From contig CAVQXJ010000031.1 of the NCBI GenBank assembly GCA_963717745.1, forward strand, positions 142,540 to 206,539: a stretch of 64,000 nucleotides of DNA, in the 5' to 3' direction. Within the stretch, counting starts at the first letter, position 1. Every line of letters starts with the position of its first letter. Shown one piece after another: positions 51,890 through 61,672 of the stretch. The notes beneath the pieces were generated by a model, which searched no databases, was not told the origin of the DNA, and saw nothing but the letters and a program-made list of their open reading frames with translations. The position numbers and the translations under genes are program-made. This DNA is from JACCXG01 sp963717745 (GTDB taxonomy: Bacteria > Acidobacteriota > Vicinamibacteria > Vicinamibacterales > 2-12-FULL-66-21).

Positions 51890-53304
51890 TCAGAACGCCC
51901 ACTCCATTCCCACCAGCGGCGACAGCCGATCCGTCAGGCCCCCGTCGCCGATCGCGAAGCGGAGGTTGAAGGTCAGCAGCATCTGCGGCGCGATGTTGGC
52001 CTTCAGGCCGAAACCACCGGCCGAGGTCCAGTAGGACTCGCTCAGGAACCGGATGTCGTCGAGGGTGACCGTGCCCGCGACGCCGCTGCGGGTCGAGCTG
52101 ATCCCGGTCAGCCGCGGCGAGCTCACCACGCGCTGACCGAACAGGTCGAGGACCACGCTCAGGCGGGGTGCGACCAGCACGTCGGCTCCCAGCGCATACA
52201 CGAACTGATCGGGGAGATCCGCCTTGATACCTTCCCGGACGCTGCCGCCGATCAGGCTCTTGCCGTTCCATTGGTAGGCGGCGTTCGCGTGCGGAGCGAA
52301 GGCGCCGATCGAGGCGGACAGTGCGACGAAGGGCCGCACGCCGATCGCGCCGGAGCCGAGCAGGTTCTGCTCGTCGCCGGTCGGCATCCGGACGTCGAGG
52401 CCGGCCGCCAGCGCCCGCGAGCCTTCGCGCATCATCGTCGCCTTGACCCGGGCGACCAGATCGCCAACCCCGCCGGACGACCCCTCCGCGTAGTACTGCC
52501 GGGTCGACCCGTAGCCGCCGATCGCATCCGGATCCCTGAAGTAATGGATGCTGAGATCGCTGCCGGTCCCGATCCGGTGAATGGTGGCGTTCGAGAGCAG
52601 CGACAACTTGGTCCGCACCACCGGCACCGCGAGCGAGACGTCGACGCGATCCGACAACCCGTAGGTGAGGGCGCCGGTGAGCTGGGTGACCGTCGCCTCG
52701 ATGGTGTTGTTGGTGGCGACGACGTCGGTGCGGCCGCCGCCGGCTTCGAAATTGTCGTGGGTGAAGACGGCGGGAATGTTGGCGAGGCTCACGCCGTCCA
52801 GCCGATCGTAGGAGTAGAACTGATACGAGTAGCCGAACGCGATCTTCCCGCGGCCGATCGTCTCGGCGCGATCCGCCAGGATCGGTCCGAAGCTCCGGGT
52901 CGATCGGACGAAGGTGCCGGTGCCGGCGTCGAAGTGATAGGTGAACCCAGAGGCCGGAGAGGGCAGCGGGACCGTGGCCAACTGACTCGTCAGCGCCACG
53001 TTCACCAGCCGGAACTCCGACTGGAACGCGCTGTTGAAGTGTGCCGCATGCGTGCTGCCGTCCAGCTGCACGTCGTCACTGTTCAACACCAGCCCGCGCG
53101 GCCCGTAGATGTCCTCGAACAGCGTCGAGAGCGTGGATGGCCGATCCTGTGCGGCAAGCGGCAACGGAACGAGGGCGAGGCACACGATGGCAAGCCTGAC
53201 TCGCCACCCATTGTTTTTTCCTCCGTTCCCTCCGTTGTCTCCGTTGCTCCGTTTTTGAGATCCGGTAACTCCGTGACCTCCATCTCTGCCTGTTCCTGCC
53301 TCTG

Positions 53305-53308
<4 letters not shown>
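51890..53308 (-). CDS. Outer-membrane beta-barrel protein, phenol-degradation MetA-like
   Basis: About 472 residues. The mature part (from about 60) has the alternating pattern and closing aromatic residue (MEWAF) of a beta-barrel, and resembles the 'MetA pathway of phenol degradation' transporter family. ATG at 53308 overlaps the kinase stop (ATGA), but places about 35 residues (GSQKRSNGDNGGNGGKNNG region) encoded by a repeat before the hydrophobic signal WRVRLAIVCLALVPLPLAAQ. The start may thus be elsewhere, or the repeat inserted here. Function is not established; possibly uptake of aromatics. Confidence 0.75.
53213..53290 (-). repeat. CGGAGCAA-type array with CCGGATCTCAAAAA head
   Basis: On the minus strand: GGAGTTACCGGATCTCAAAA, then CGGAGCAA, CGGAGACAA, CGGAGGGAA and CGGAGGAAAAAA. 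It matches the elements at 16878 and 19322. It lies inside the open frame of the beta-barrel gene, between the coupled ATG and the signal peptide. Confidence 0.8.
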
Positions 53309-55380
<2,072 letters not shown>

Positions 55381-55418
55381 TGCAGCCTCAGAATACAGGG
55401 ATCATAGATCGGCGGGGC

Positions 55419-55862
55419 CTAACCGCCGCCGCCGCTCTTCCTCTTGTTCAGGCGGCGCACCTGCGGGCTCGAAACCCGGGCCAGGAGGTCGTAATCCCGA
55501 TCCTCGTGCACCACCTCGAGGTGGTGGCGGATGGCGCAGGCCGCGATCAGGCAATCGGCGCCCGAGCGCACCGTGAATCCCGCGCGCCTCGCCGAGCGAT
55601 ACAGGTCGATGGCCTGATCGAAGGCCGCCTGAGGCATGGGGGAATCGACCATCGGCAGGGCGTACATCGCTTCGCGTGCCAGGCCGAAGGCCCGGGGCTC
55701 GCGAAAACCCTGCAGGACTTCCTGCACCACCGGCAGACACGTCACCACGTCGTCGTAATCGACAATCGATCCTCTGAAAACCAGCTCTATCGTCCAGAGA
55801 AAAAGGGCCCTCTGATTCGGAATCTCCGGCGCTGCCCGCGACGTCCTACCAACAAAGTCCAT
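55419..55862 (-). pseudogene. PIN-domain (VapC-like) protein, N-terminus degraded
   Basis: From about residue 40 the 147-residue frame is a good PIN domain: VVTCLPVVQEVLQGF (conserved Glu), then RSGADCLIAACAIRHHLEVVHEDRDYDLLARVS with the other acidic residues. The first acidic motif (V-D-T-S near the N-terminus) is absent; the frame reads MDFVGRTSRAAPE instead. No antitoxin gene is adjacent. ATG at 55862 overlaps the divergent protease ATG in the CCATGG at 55859-55864. It is likely a decayed VapC toxin. Confidence 0.6.
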
Positions 55863-56838
55863 GGCGCACCCTCTCACGTCCCCGTCCGATCACGAATTAC
55901 TCGACGCGTATTCGCGCGCCGTCACCGCCGCGGTCGAGCGCGTGGCGCCAGCGGTGGTCTCGGTCGACGTGCACAAGCGAGGCGCGGGGTCCAGCCGCCG
56001 GCCGCCGGCGCAGGCCGGCACCGGCTCGGGATTCATCTTCGCCGCCGACGGGCTGATCCTCACCAACAGCCACGTCGTCGAGGAGGCGTCGGAGATTGAG
56101 GTGATGCTGCCGGACGGCCGCGAGCGTGGCGCCGATCTGATCGGCCAGGATCCGGATACCGACGTGGCGGTGCTGAAGATCACCGCCTCGGATCTGACCG
56201 CCGTATCCTTCGGGCAGTCGCAGGCCTTGCGCCCGGGGCAACTGGTGATCGCGATTGGCAATCCCTACGGCTTCCAGCACACCGTTACCGCCGGGGTCGT
56301 CAGCGCGCTGGGGCGGACGCTGCGTGCCCGATCGGGACGGCTGATCGATCAGGTGATTCAGACCGACGCGGCGTTGAATCCGGGAAACTCCGGAGGGCCG
56401 CTGGTCACGAGCGCGGGACAGGTGATCGGCGTGAACACCGCGATCATCTCGGGCGGACAAGGCTTGAGCTTCGCGGTGCCGATCAGCACGGTGGTGTCAG
56501 TGCTGCCGGCGCTGCTGCGCGACGGGCGGGTGCGGCGCGGGTATCTCGGCGTCGCCGGCCAGGACGTGCCGCTGCTGCGGCGCGTGACCCGCTTTCACCG
56601 GCTGGCGCAGGCCACCGGCGTGCTGGTGATCTCGCTCGAACAGGATGGTCCGGCCAGGGCCGGTGGGCTTCGCGAAGGGGACATCATCGTGTCGCTGGAC
56701 GCTCTCCCGATCCCGAGCCTCGACGACTTGCACCGGACGCTTACCGAGGACCGGATCGGCACGTTCGCGACCATGGGCCTGCTGCGGGACCAGCAGCGGC
56801 TCGACGTGACTGTCCGGATCGGCGATCGTTCGCGTTGA
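55861..56838 (+). CDS. S1C (HtrA/DegP-like) serine protease with PDZ domain
   Basis: The 325-residue protein has a trypsin-like domain with the triad His71 (TNSHVV), Asp101 (DTDVAVL) and Ser177 (GNSGGP), followed by one PDZ domain (about 215-320, RAGGLREGDIIVSLDALPI). There is no signal peptide or membrane helix, so it may be cytoplasmic, unlike DegP. It would degrade or sense misfolded proteins. It shares its start region with the divergent PIN remnant. A TAAA-loop palindrome follows the stop. Confidence 0.94.
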   Translation: MAHPLTSPSDHELLDAYSRAVTAAVERVAPAVVSVDVHKRGAGSSRRPPAQAGTGSGFIFAADGLILTNSHVVEEASEIEVMLPDGRERGADLIGQDPDTDVAVLKITASDLTAVSFGQSQALRPGQLVIAIGNPYGFQHTVTAGVVSALGRTLRARSGRLIDQVIQTDAALNPGNSGGPLVTSAGQVIGVNTAIISGGQGLSFAVPISTVVSVLPALLRDGRVRRGYLGVAGQDVPLLRRVTRFHRLAQATGVLVISLEQDGPARAGGLREGDIIVSLDALPIPSLDDLHRTLTEDRIGTFATMGLLRDQQRLDVTVRIGDRSR

Positions 56839-56843
56839 TGACG

Positions 56844-56859
56844 CGGGGCTAAAGCCCCG
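56844..56859. terminator. TAAA-loop palindrome between convergent genes
   Basis: CGGGGC-TAAA-GCCCCG six bases after the protease stop and before the M16 peptidase stop (56879). It is of the same type as the TGAA palindromes elsewhere. It could end transcription in one or both directions; no T-tract follows. Confidence 0.4.
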
Positions 56860-56878
56860 ACCCGCCTCCGCCGCCAGC

Positions 56879-58365
56879 TCAGGGCTGCGACGCACCGATC
56901 GCTTTTCCCTCGGCGTCGAACATCTCGACGGTCCCTTTCTTCTTCAGGATGTCGGCGATCTTCGCCGCGTCACCGACCGCCACGATCTGCAGGCGGCCCG
57001 GCTCCAGGTATTTCCGCGCGGCCGCCTGTGCCTGTTCGGCGGTCACCGCGGTTACCCGCGCCGGGTAGGTGTCCCAGTAGTCCGGCGGCAGGCCGTACAG
57101 CCAGTTGTCGATGTAGTAGCCCAGCACCTGCTGGGGGTTTTCCAGCGACAGAGCGAACCCGGCGACGATCGCCCGCTTCGAGTCCTGCAGCTCGCCCGCC
57201 GGTACCGGTTTGTCCCGCATCTCGGCGATCTCGGCGAGCAGGTCGGTCAAGGCCGGCTCGGTCACCTCGGTGCGGACGCTGGTGCTGGCGAACCACGCGC
57301 CGCGGTGCAGCGTGGCATAGAAGCCGCTGCTGATGCCGTAGGTGTAGCCCTTCTCTTCGCGCAGGTGCCGGAACAGCCGACCCATCGTGCCGCCGAGCAC
57401 GCGGTTGGCGACGGTCAACGCGGTGTAGTCCTCGTCGATGCGCTTCATCGACTGCGTGCCGACGTAGAGCGTCGTCTGCACCGAGCCTGGCCGCGCGATC
57501 AGCGACACCTTCGGCGTCCCCATCGCCGGCGGATCGTCCACTTGCGGCTTGGCCGCCCCAGATTTCCTCCAGGCGCCGAGCTTTGTCTCCACCAGCTTGC
57601 GCGCTTCGGCCAGCGACAGATCGCCGGCAAACGCGATCACGGCATGGTCCGGGACGTAGCGCGATTGGTGGAACTCCACCATCGAGGCCGGCGTGATGGC
57701 GTCGAGCATCTCCGCGGTGGTGGAGACCCGGCCGGCCGGGTGAGCGCCGAACACCACGCGGTTGAACGTCTCGTTGGCCAGGAACCCCGGGTTCGCGCGC
57801 TGTTGCGTCAGCCCGGTCTTGGTGCGCGCCTTGAGGCGGTCCCACTCCTCGGCCGAGAACGCCGGGTTGAGCAGCACGTCGGCGGTCAGGTCGAACAGCT
57901 TGTCGAAGTTTTCCGACAGCGAGCTGCCGAAGACCGACGCCTGCGGTCCGGCGAAGCCGGTGTTGATCGAGAGCGTCGCGGCCATGGTCTCGAGCGCTCC
58001 CGAGATGTCCGTCGAGGTCCGGCTCTTGGTCCCTTCGATCATGAGCGCGGCGGTATAGCTGGCGAGGCCAAGCTTGCCCGCCGGATCGAAGACCCGCCGG
58101 CGCCGGGGATCAGGATCTGAAACGTCACCTGCGGCAGCCGCCGATCTTCCAGCACCATCAGGTGCAGTCCGTTCGGCAGGTCCGCTTCCTTCGGCCGTGG
58201 CAGCTTGACCTTGAGAATCTCGCTGGATACCGGCGCGCGCCCCTTGAGGACCATCTTGGTGGTTGACGGGACCTGCGGCGGCGGCCCCTGCGCGACCAGG
58301 CCCACCGCCGCCACCGCGAGCGCGGCCCCGATGCCGGCGAAGACGAGGTTGGTGCGATTCGACAT
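56879..58365 (-). CDS. M16 peptidase-like subunit without zinc motif (one frameshift)
   Basis: About 495 residues with a signal (about 5-25) and the two M16 halves (LKVKLPRPKEADLPNGLHLMVLEDRRLPQVTFQ at the start; RLFRHLREEKGYTYGISSGFY later). The HxxEH motif is missing, so it is the non-catalytic partner of the active subunit at 58365. One T appears lost near 58091 (GAGG|FFDPAGKLGLAS), breaking the frame. Its ATG overlaps the stop of that gene (TGATG), so the two subunits would be made together. Confidence 0.85.
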
Positions 58366-59708
58366 CACAGTCCTCCCGCGGGCTTGGCGCCCTTGGGCAC
58401 CGTCTGGACGACGGTGCGGCCGGTCTTGACCAGGTACTGCCGCGCGACGCGCTGGACGTCGGCGGCGGTCACCTTCGCAATTCGATCCGCCCGGGTGTTG
58501 ATCCGTTCAGGATCGTTGTAGAACAGGGCGTACTGCGACAGGAGGATCGCCCGCTGCAGTGAGCTGCCGAGCGATCCGACCAGGTTCCGTCGCGCGCCGG
58601 TGCGCGCCTTCTCCAGTTCCCAGTCCTCGATCGGCCCGCTCTTCACCCGCTCGATCTCCGCGTCGATCGCCGTCTCGATTTCGGTCAGCGGCTTGCCGAG
58701 GGCCGCCGTCGCGATCACGTTGAAGAGTCCCGGTCCGCGGGTCTCCTGCGCGAAGGCGCTCACCTGAGTGGCGAGCTGCTTCTGGCGGACGATGTTCTCG
58801 TAGAAGCGCGAGCTGCGGCCGCCCGACAGGATGGTGCCGAGCACGGTCAGCGCATCGGTGTCCGGAGCCGAGCTGGCGGGAATCTTGTAGGCCATGTCGA
58901 GCCGCGGCAACCGGGCGAGGCCGTCTTCGAGGGTCAGCCGCCGTTCGGCGGTCTGCGCCGGCTCGGTCATGTCGACCTTGGGCGGCGGCGGCTGCTTGGC
59001 GATCGGGCCGAAATACTTCTCGACCTTGGCGAGCACCGTCTTGGTATCGACGTCGCCGACGATCGCCACCACCGCATTGTTCGGCGCGTAATAGGTCTTG
59101 AAGAACGCCGACACGTCGTCCACCGTCGCCGCGGTGAGATCGGCCATCGAGCCGATCACCGAGTGCTCGTAGGCGTAGTTCTCGTACGCGAGCTCTTCGA
59201 GCGTCTCGAACGTCCGGCCGTAGGGCTGATTGTCGACGCCCAGCCGGCGCTCTTCCTGGACGGCGTTGATTTGGTTCTCGAGGTTCTCCTTGGTGATCGC
59301 CAGCGAGGCCATCCGATCCGCCTCGAGGAACAGCGCGAGATCGAGCTGGTTGGCGGGAAGGATCTCGTAGTACATCGTGCGGTCTTTGTTGGTGGTGCCG
59401 TTCATGCTGCCGCCGTTCATGAACATCAGGTACGGATGCTCGTTCTGTCCGACGTTCTCGGACCCCTTGAACATCATGTGCTCGAACAGGTGCGCGAAGC
59501 CGGTGCGTCCCTTTCGTTCGTCGCGCGACCCGACGTCGTAGTTGACCACGATGGCGAACATGGGCGCGGCGTGATCTTCGGAGATGATCAGCCGCATCCC
59601 GTTCTTGAGCCTGGTGTCGGTGAACTGGATCTTGCGGACCGGCGTCGCGGCAATGCCGAGCGTCGCGACTACGGCGAGGGCGGCCATCCGGTACACGGGC
59701 AATTTCAT
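58365..59708 (-). CDS. M16 zinc peptidase (catalytic subunit)
   Basis: The 447-residue protein has a signal peptide (about 1-21) and the inverted zinc motif HLFEH (His73, Glu76, His77), with the third ligand in NAVQEER (Glu153). The second half has the expected RSSRFYENIVRQKQL segment. Pitrilysin-like pairs degrade peptides in the periplasm. GAGG at the ribosome site and a good signal peptide fix the ATG at 59708. It leads a two-gene operon. Confidence 0.95.
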   Translation of the reverse strand: MKLPVYRMAALAVVATLGIAATPVRKIQFTDTRLKNGMRLIISEDHAAPMFAIVVNYDVGSRDERKGRTGFAHLFEHMMFKGSENVGQNEHPYLMFMNGGSMNGTTNKDRTMYYEILPANQLDLALFLEADRMASLAITKENLENQINAVQEERRLGVDNQPYGRTFETLEELAYENYAYEHSVIGSMADLTAATVDDVSAFFKTYYAPNNAVVAIVGDVDTKTVLAKVEKYFGPIAKQPPPPKVDMTEPAQTAERRLTLEDGLARLPRLDMAYKIPASSAPDTDALTVLGTILSGGRSSRFYENIVRQKQLATQVSAFAQETRGPGLFNVIATAALGKPLTEIETAIDAEIERVKSGPIEDWELEKARTGARRNLVGSLGSSLQRAILLSQYALFYNDPERINTRADRIAKVTAADVQRVARQYLVKTGRTVVQTVPKGAKPAGGL

Positions 59709-59913
59709 CGTGAACCTCGGTGAGAAAAGGAATGGTGGGTATTCTTCTCGATTTCGCCAGCGCGTTCCAGGAAAACAGACGGACGCGCGTGGCAGATTCT
59801 GCATCACGGCTCGCGGCGCAGGATCGGCACTTCCCGCGTACTGGACGTCGCGATGCGGCAGTTCGGCCGCTTTTCCACCGGCACGACGCTCGCACTCGAC
59901 GATGTAGAATGCC
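59709..59913. other. Intergenic region of divergent genes
   Basis: About 200 bases between the M16 and Uma2 genes. It has no array or hairpin like the other spacers. It should hold two promoters; TAGAAT at 59904-59909 could be a -10 for the Uma2 gene, but no good -35 was found. Confidence 0.3.
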
Positions 59914-60480
59914 ATGCGGAAACGGTCCTTCATGCCCGATCTCAGCCCCCTCGTCACCGCCGCCGAGCTCGCAAGCATTGCCGCCAGGGACGAGTACCGG
60001 TACGAGCTGGTCGACGGCCGGGTCATTCGGATGAGCCCGGTCGGCTGGCAGCATGGAGTCATCGTCGGGAGACTGCTTGGCATGCTCGTGAGCCACCTGC
60101 GCGGGCGGAATGCCGGAGAGGCGGTCACCAAAGTGGGCTTCACGCTACGGACCAATCCCGATACCGTCCGCGGGCCCGACGTCGCTTTTGTCCGACAAGA
60201 GCGCGTGCCGCGTGAGACCCTCCGCACTTTCTGGATGGGCGGCCCGGATGTGGCCATGGAGGTGATGTCCCCTGGCGACACTCCCAAGGAAATGGACGTC
60301 AAGGTCGCCGAGTACCTTTCAGCCGGCGTCTCGGCGGTCGTCGTCATCGATCCCGACGTCTCGACCGTGACCTTGCACGAGCCCGGCGGCTTGCGCTACA
60401 TCTCGCGCCGCGGCGAAGAGCTGGACCTGTCGGACGTCATACCCGGGTTCCGCTGCACGGTCGACGACATCTTCGACTGA
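59914..60480 (+). CDS. Uma2-family endonuclease-like protein
   Basis: The 188-residue protein belongs to the Uma2 (DUF820) PD-(D/E)XK nuclease family: YELVDGRVIRMSP, RGPDVAFVRQERVP, AMEVMSPGDTPKEMDVKVAEYLSAGVSAVVVIDP with the Asp, Glu-x-x Ser/Pro and Lys of the nuclease core. Its biological role is not known; it is widespread and often found in many copies. An inner ATG at 59932 would remove six residues. The stop abuts that of the convergent hydrolase (60481). Confidence 0.9.
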   Translation: MRKRSFMPDLSPLVTAAELASIAARDEYRYELVDGRVIRMSPVGWQHGVIVGRLLGMLVSHLRGRNAGEAVTKVGFTLRTNPDTVRGPDVAFVRQERVPRETLRTFWMGGPDVAMEVMSPGDTPKEMDVKVAEYLSAGVSAVVVIDPDVSTVTLHEPGGLRYISRRGEELDLSDVIPGFRCTVDDIFD

Positions 60481-61482
60481 CTACTGCGTCTTCGCGGGGG
60501 CGGCCACGAACGCGGCCGTGTCTTTCGCCGCCTTCGTCGCTTCTCCAGGCTTCCCGAGGAACCCCAGATCCCGGAACCAGTCGATGAAGCGGTACTGCCA
60601 GGTGCCGAACGGCGTGCCACTGCGATCCTTCAGGCCGTTGGCGTGCACGCCGTTGCCATAGACGTGCATCTCGAGATTGGGAATCCGCGCCCGGAGCAGG
60701 GCCGAGAAGAACTCGTCGGCCCAGATCGCGTGGACCGCGTCGCCGGAGCCGGCCGTGGCGATGAACGCCGGCGGCGTGGTGCGCGGGACGGCCGGTTTCG
60801 GTTCGCGCGCGAACGGGGTCGGGCCGGGATAGACCAGCGCCACGAAGTCGGGCCGTGAGCTCGCGCCGCCGGCGCCATCGGCTTCGGCCTTGTTGTCCGC
60901 GTCGAACTTGTCGAAGAACAGCGCCGCCGGCGCGACCAGCTCGGCGCCGGCGGAGAATCCCATCATCCCGATCTTCTGCGGATCGATGTTCCATTCCTTC
61001 GCCCGCGCCCGCACCATCCTGACCGCCTGCTGCGCGTCGTAGACCGCATCGGTCTCCGCCACGTAGCCATCCTGCCGCAGCCGATTTCGCAGGATGATGG
61101 TTGCGACGCCGTAGTTGTAGAAGAAGGGCACGAAGTCCGCGCCCTCGGTGCCGACATTCAGCGTCCGATGGCCGCCGCCCGGCACCACGATCACCGCGGC
61201 GCCGGTGTTGTTGGACGGATCGACGACGTGCACTTCGATCGAGGGATTGTGGATGTTGACGATGCTCTGGATCCGGCCGGGGACCGTCTTCTGCAGGTTG
61301 TTCTGTTCCGCTTCGCCGATCCGCTCTTTCTTCAGGTACTTCGACGCCGGCGGAAAGAGCGTGACAATCTGGCCACCAGGCGCGATTGGCTGCGGCACGA
61401 AGGGGGCGGTTGGACCCTGGCTCGCGCCCACAGCGCCGGCCAGGGTCAGAAAGACCAGGACGACCTTCGACGTTCTACGCAT
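60481..61482 (-). CDS. Exported alpha/beta hydrolase (BD-FAE-like)
   Basis: The 333-residue protein has a signal peptide (about 1-22), the oxyanion motif VVPGGGHRTL (about 99-108), nucleophile Ser177 in GFSAGA, Asp in GSGDAVHAIW-type loop and the His in VYGNGVHANGL. It resembles carbohydrate-esterase-like hydrolases of the BD-FAE type, which act on acetylated or feruloylated polysaccharides. No ribosome site is strong. Paired TGAA palindromes follow upstream (61549-61654). Confidence 0.88.
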   Translation of the reverse strand: MRRTSKVVLVFLTLAGAVGASQGPTAPFVPQPIAPGGQIVTLFPPASKYLKKERIGEAEQNNLQKTVPGRIQSIVNIHNPSIEVHVVDPSNNTGAAVIVVPGGGHRTLNVGTEGADFVPFFYNYGVATIILRNRLRQDGYVAETDAVYDAQQAVRMVRARAKEWNIDPQKIGMMGFSAGAELVAPAALFFDKFDADNKAEADGAGGASSRPDFVALVYPGPTPFAREPKPAVPRTTPPAFIATAGSGDAVHAIWADEFFSALLRARIPNLEMHVYGNGVHANGLKDRSGTPFGTWQYRFIDWFRDLGFLGKPGEATKAAKDTAAFVAAPAKTQ

Positions 61483-61548
61483 ACCGCGGATTATCGTGAC
61501 GCGCGAGGCCTCACGGCAAGGGGATGTTGAATCGAGCCTGGTCTGGTC

Positions 61549-61654
61549 GGCCCGGGTCTGAAGACCCGGGCCCCACACTCGGAGGGAGACCTGGGCCTCA
61601 CAGTTGTCGGAAGGTAAGAGCCTGATCGCTGTGGCGGTCGGGTCTTCAGACCCG
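61549..61654. repeat. Paired TGAA and TTCA palindromes
   Basis: GGCCCGGGTC-TGAA-GACCCGGGCC (61549-61572, perfect 10-bp stem) and CGGGTC-TTCA-GACCCG (61639-61654) lie in opposite orientation. This pairing resembles that at 48826/48891. They fill the spacer between the hydrolase promoter and the ADOP stop at 61673. Confidence 0.75.
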
Positions 61655-61672
61655 GAAGAACAACCACGACAG

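Noticed and set aside
59904..59913. Strong promoter for the Uma2 gene
   Set aside because: Only a -10-like TAGAAT is visible; no -35 element at a suitable distance.
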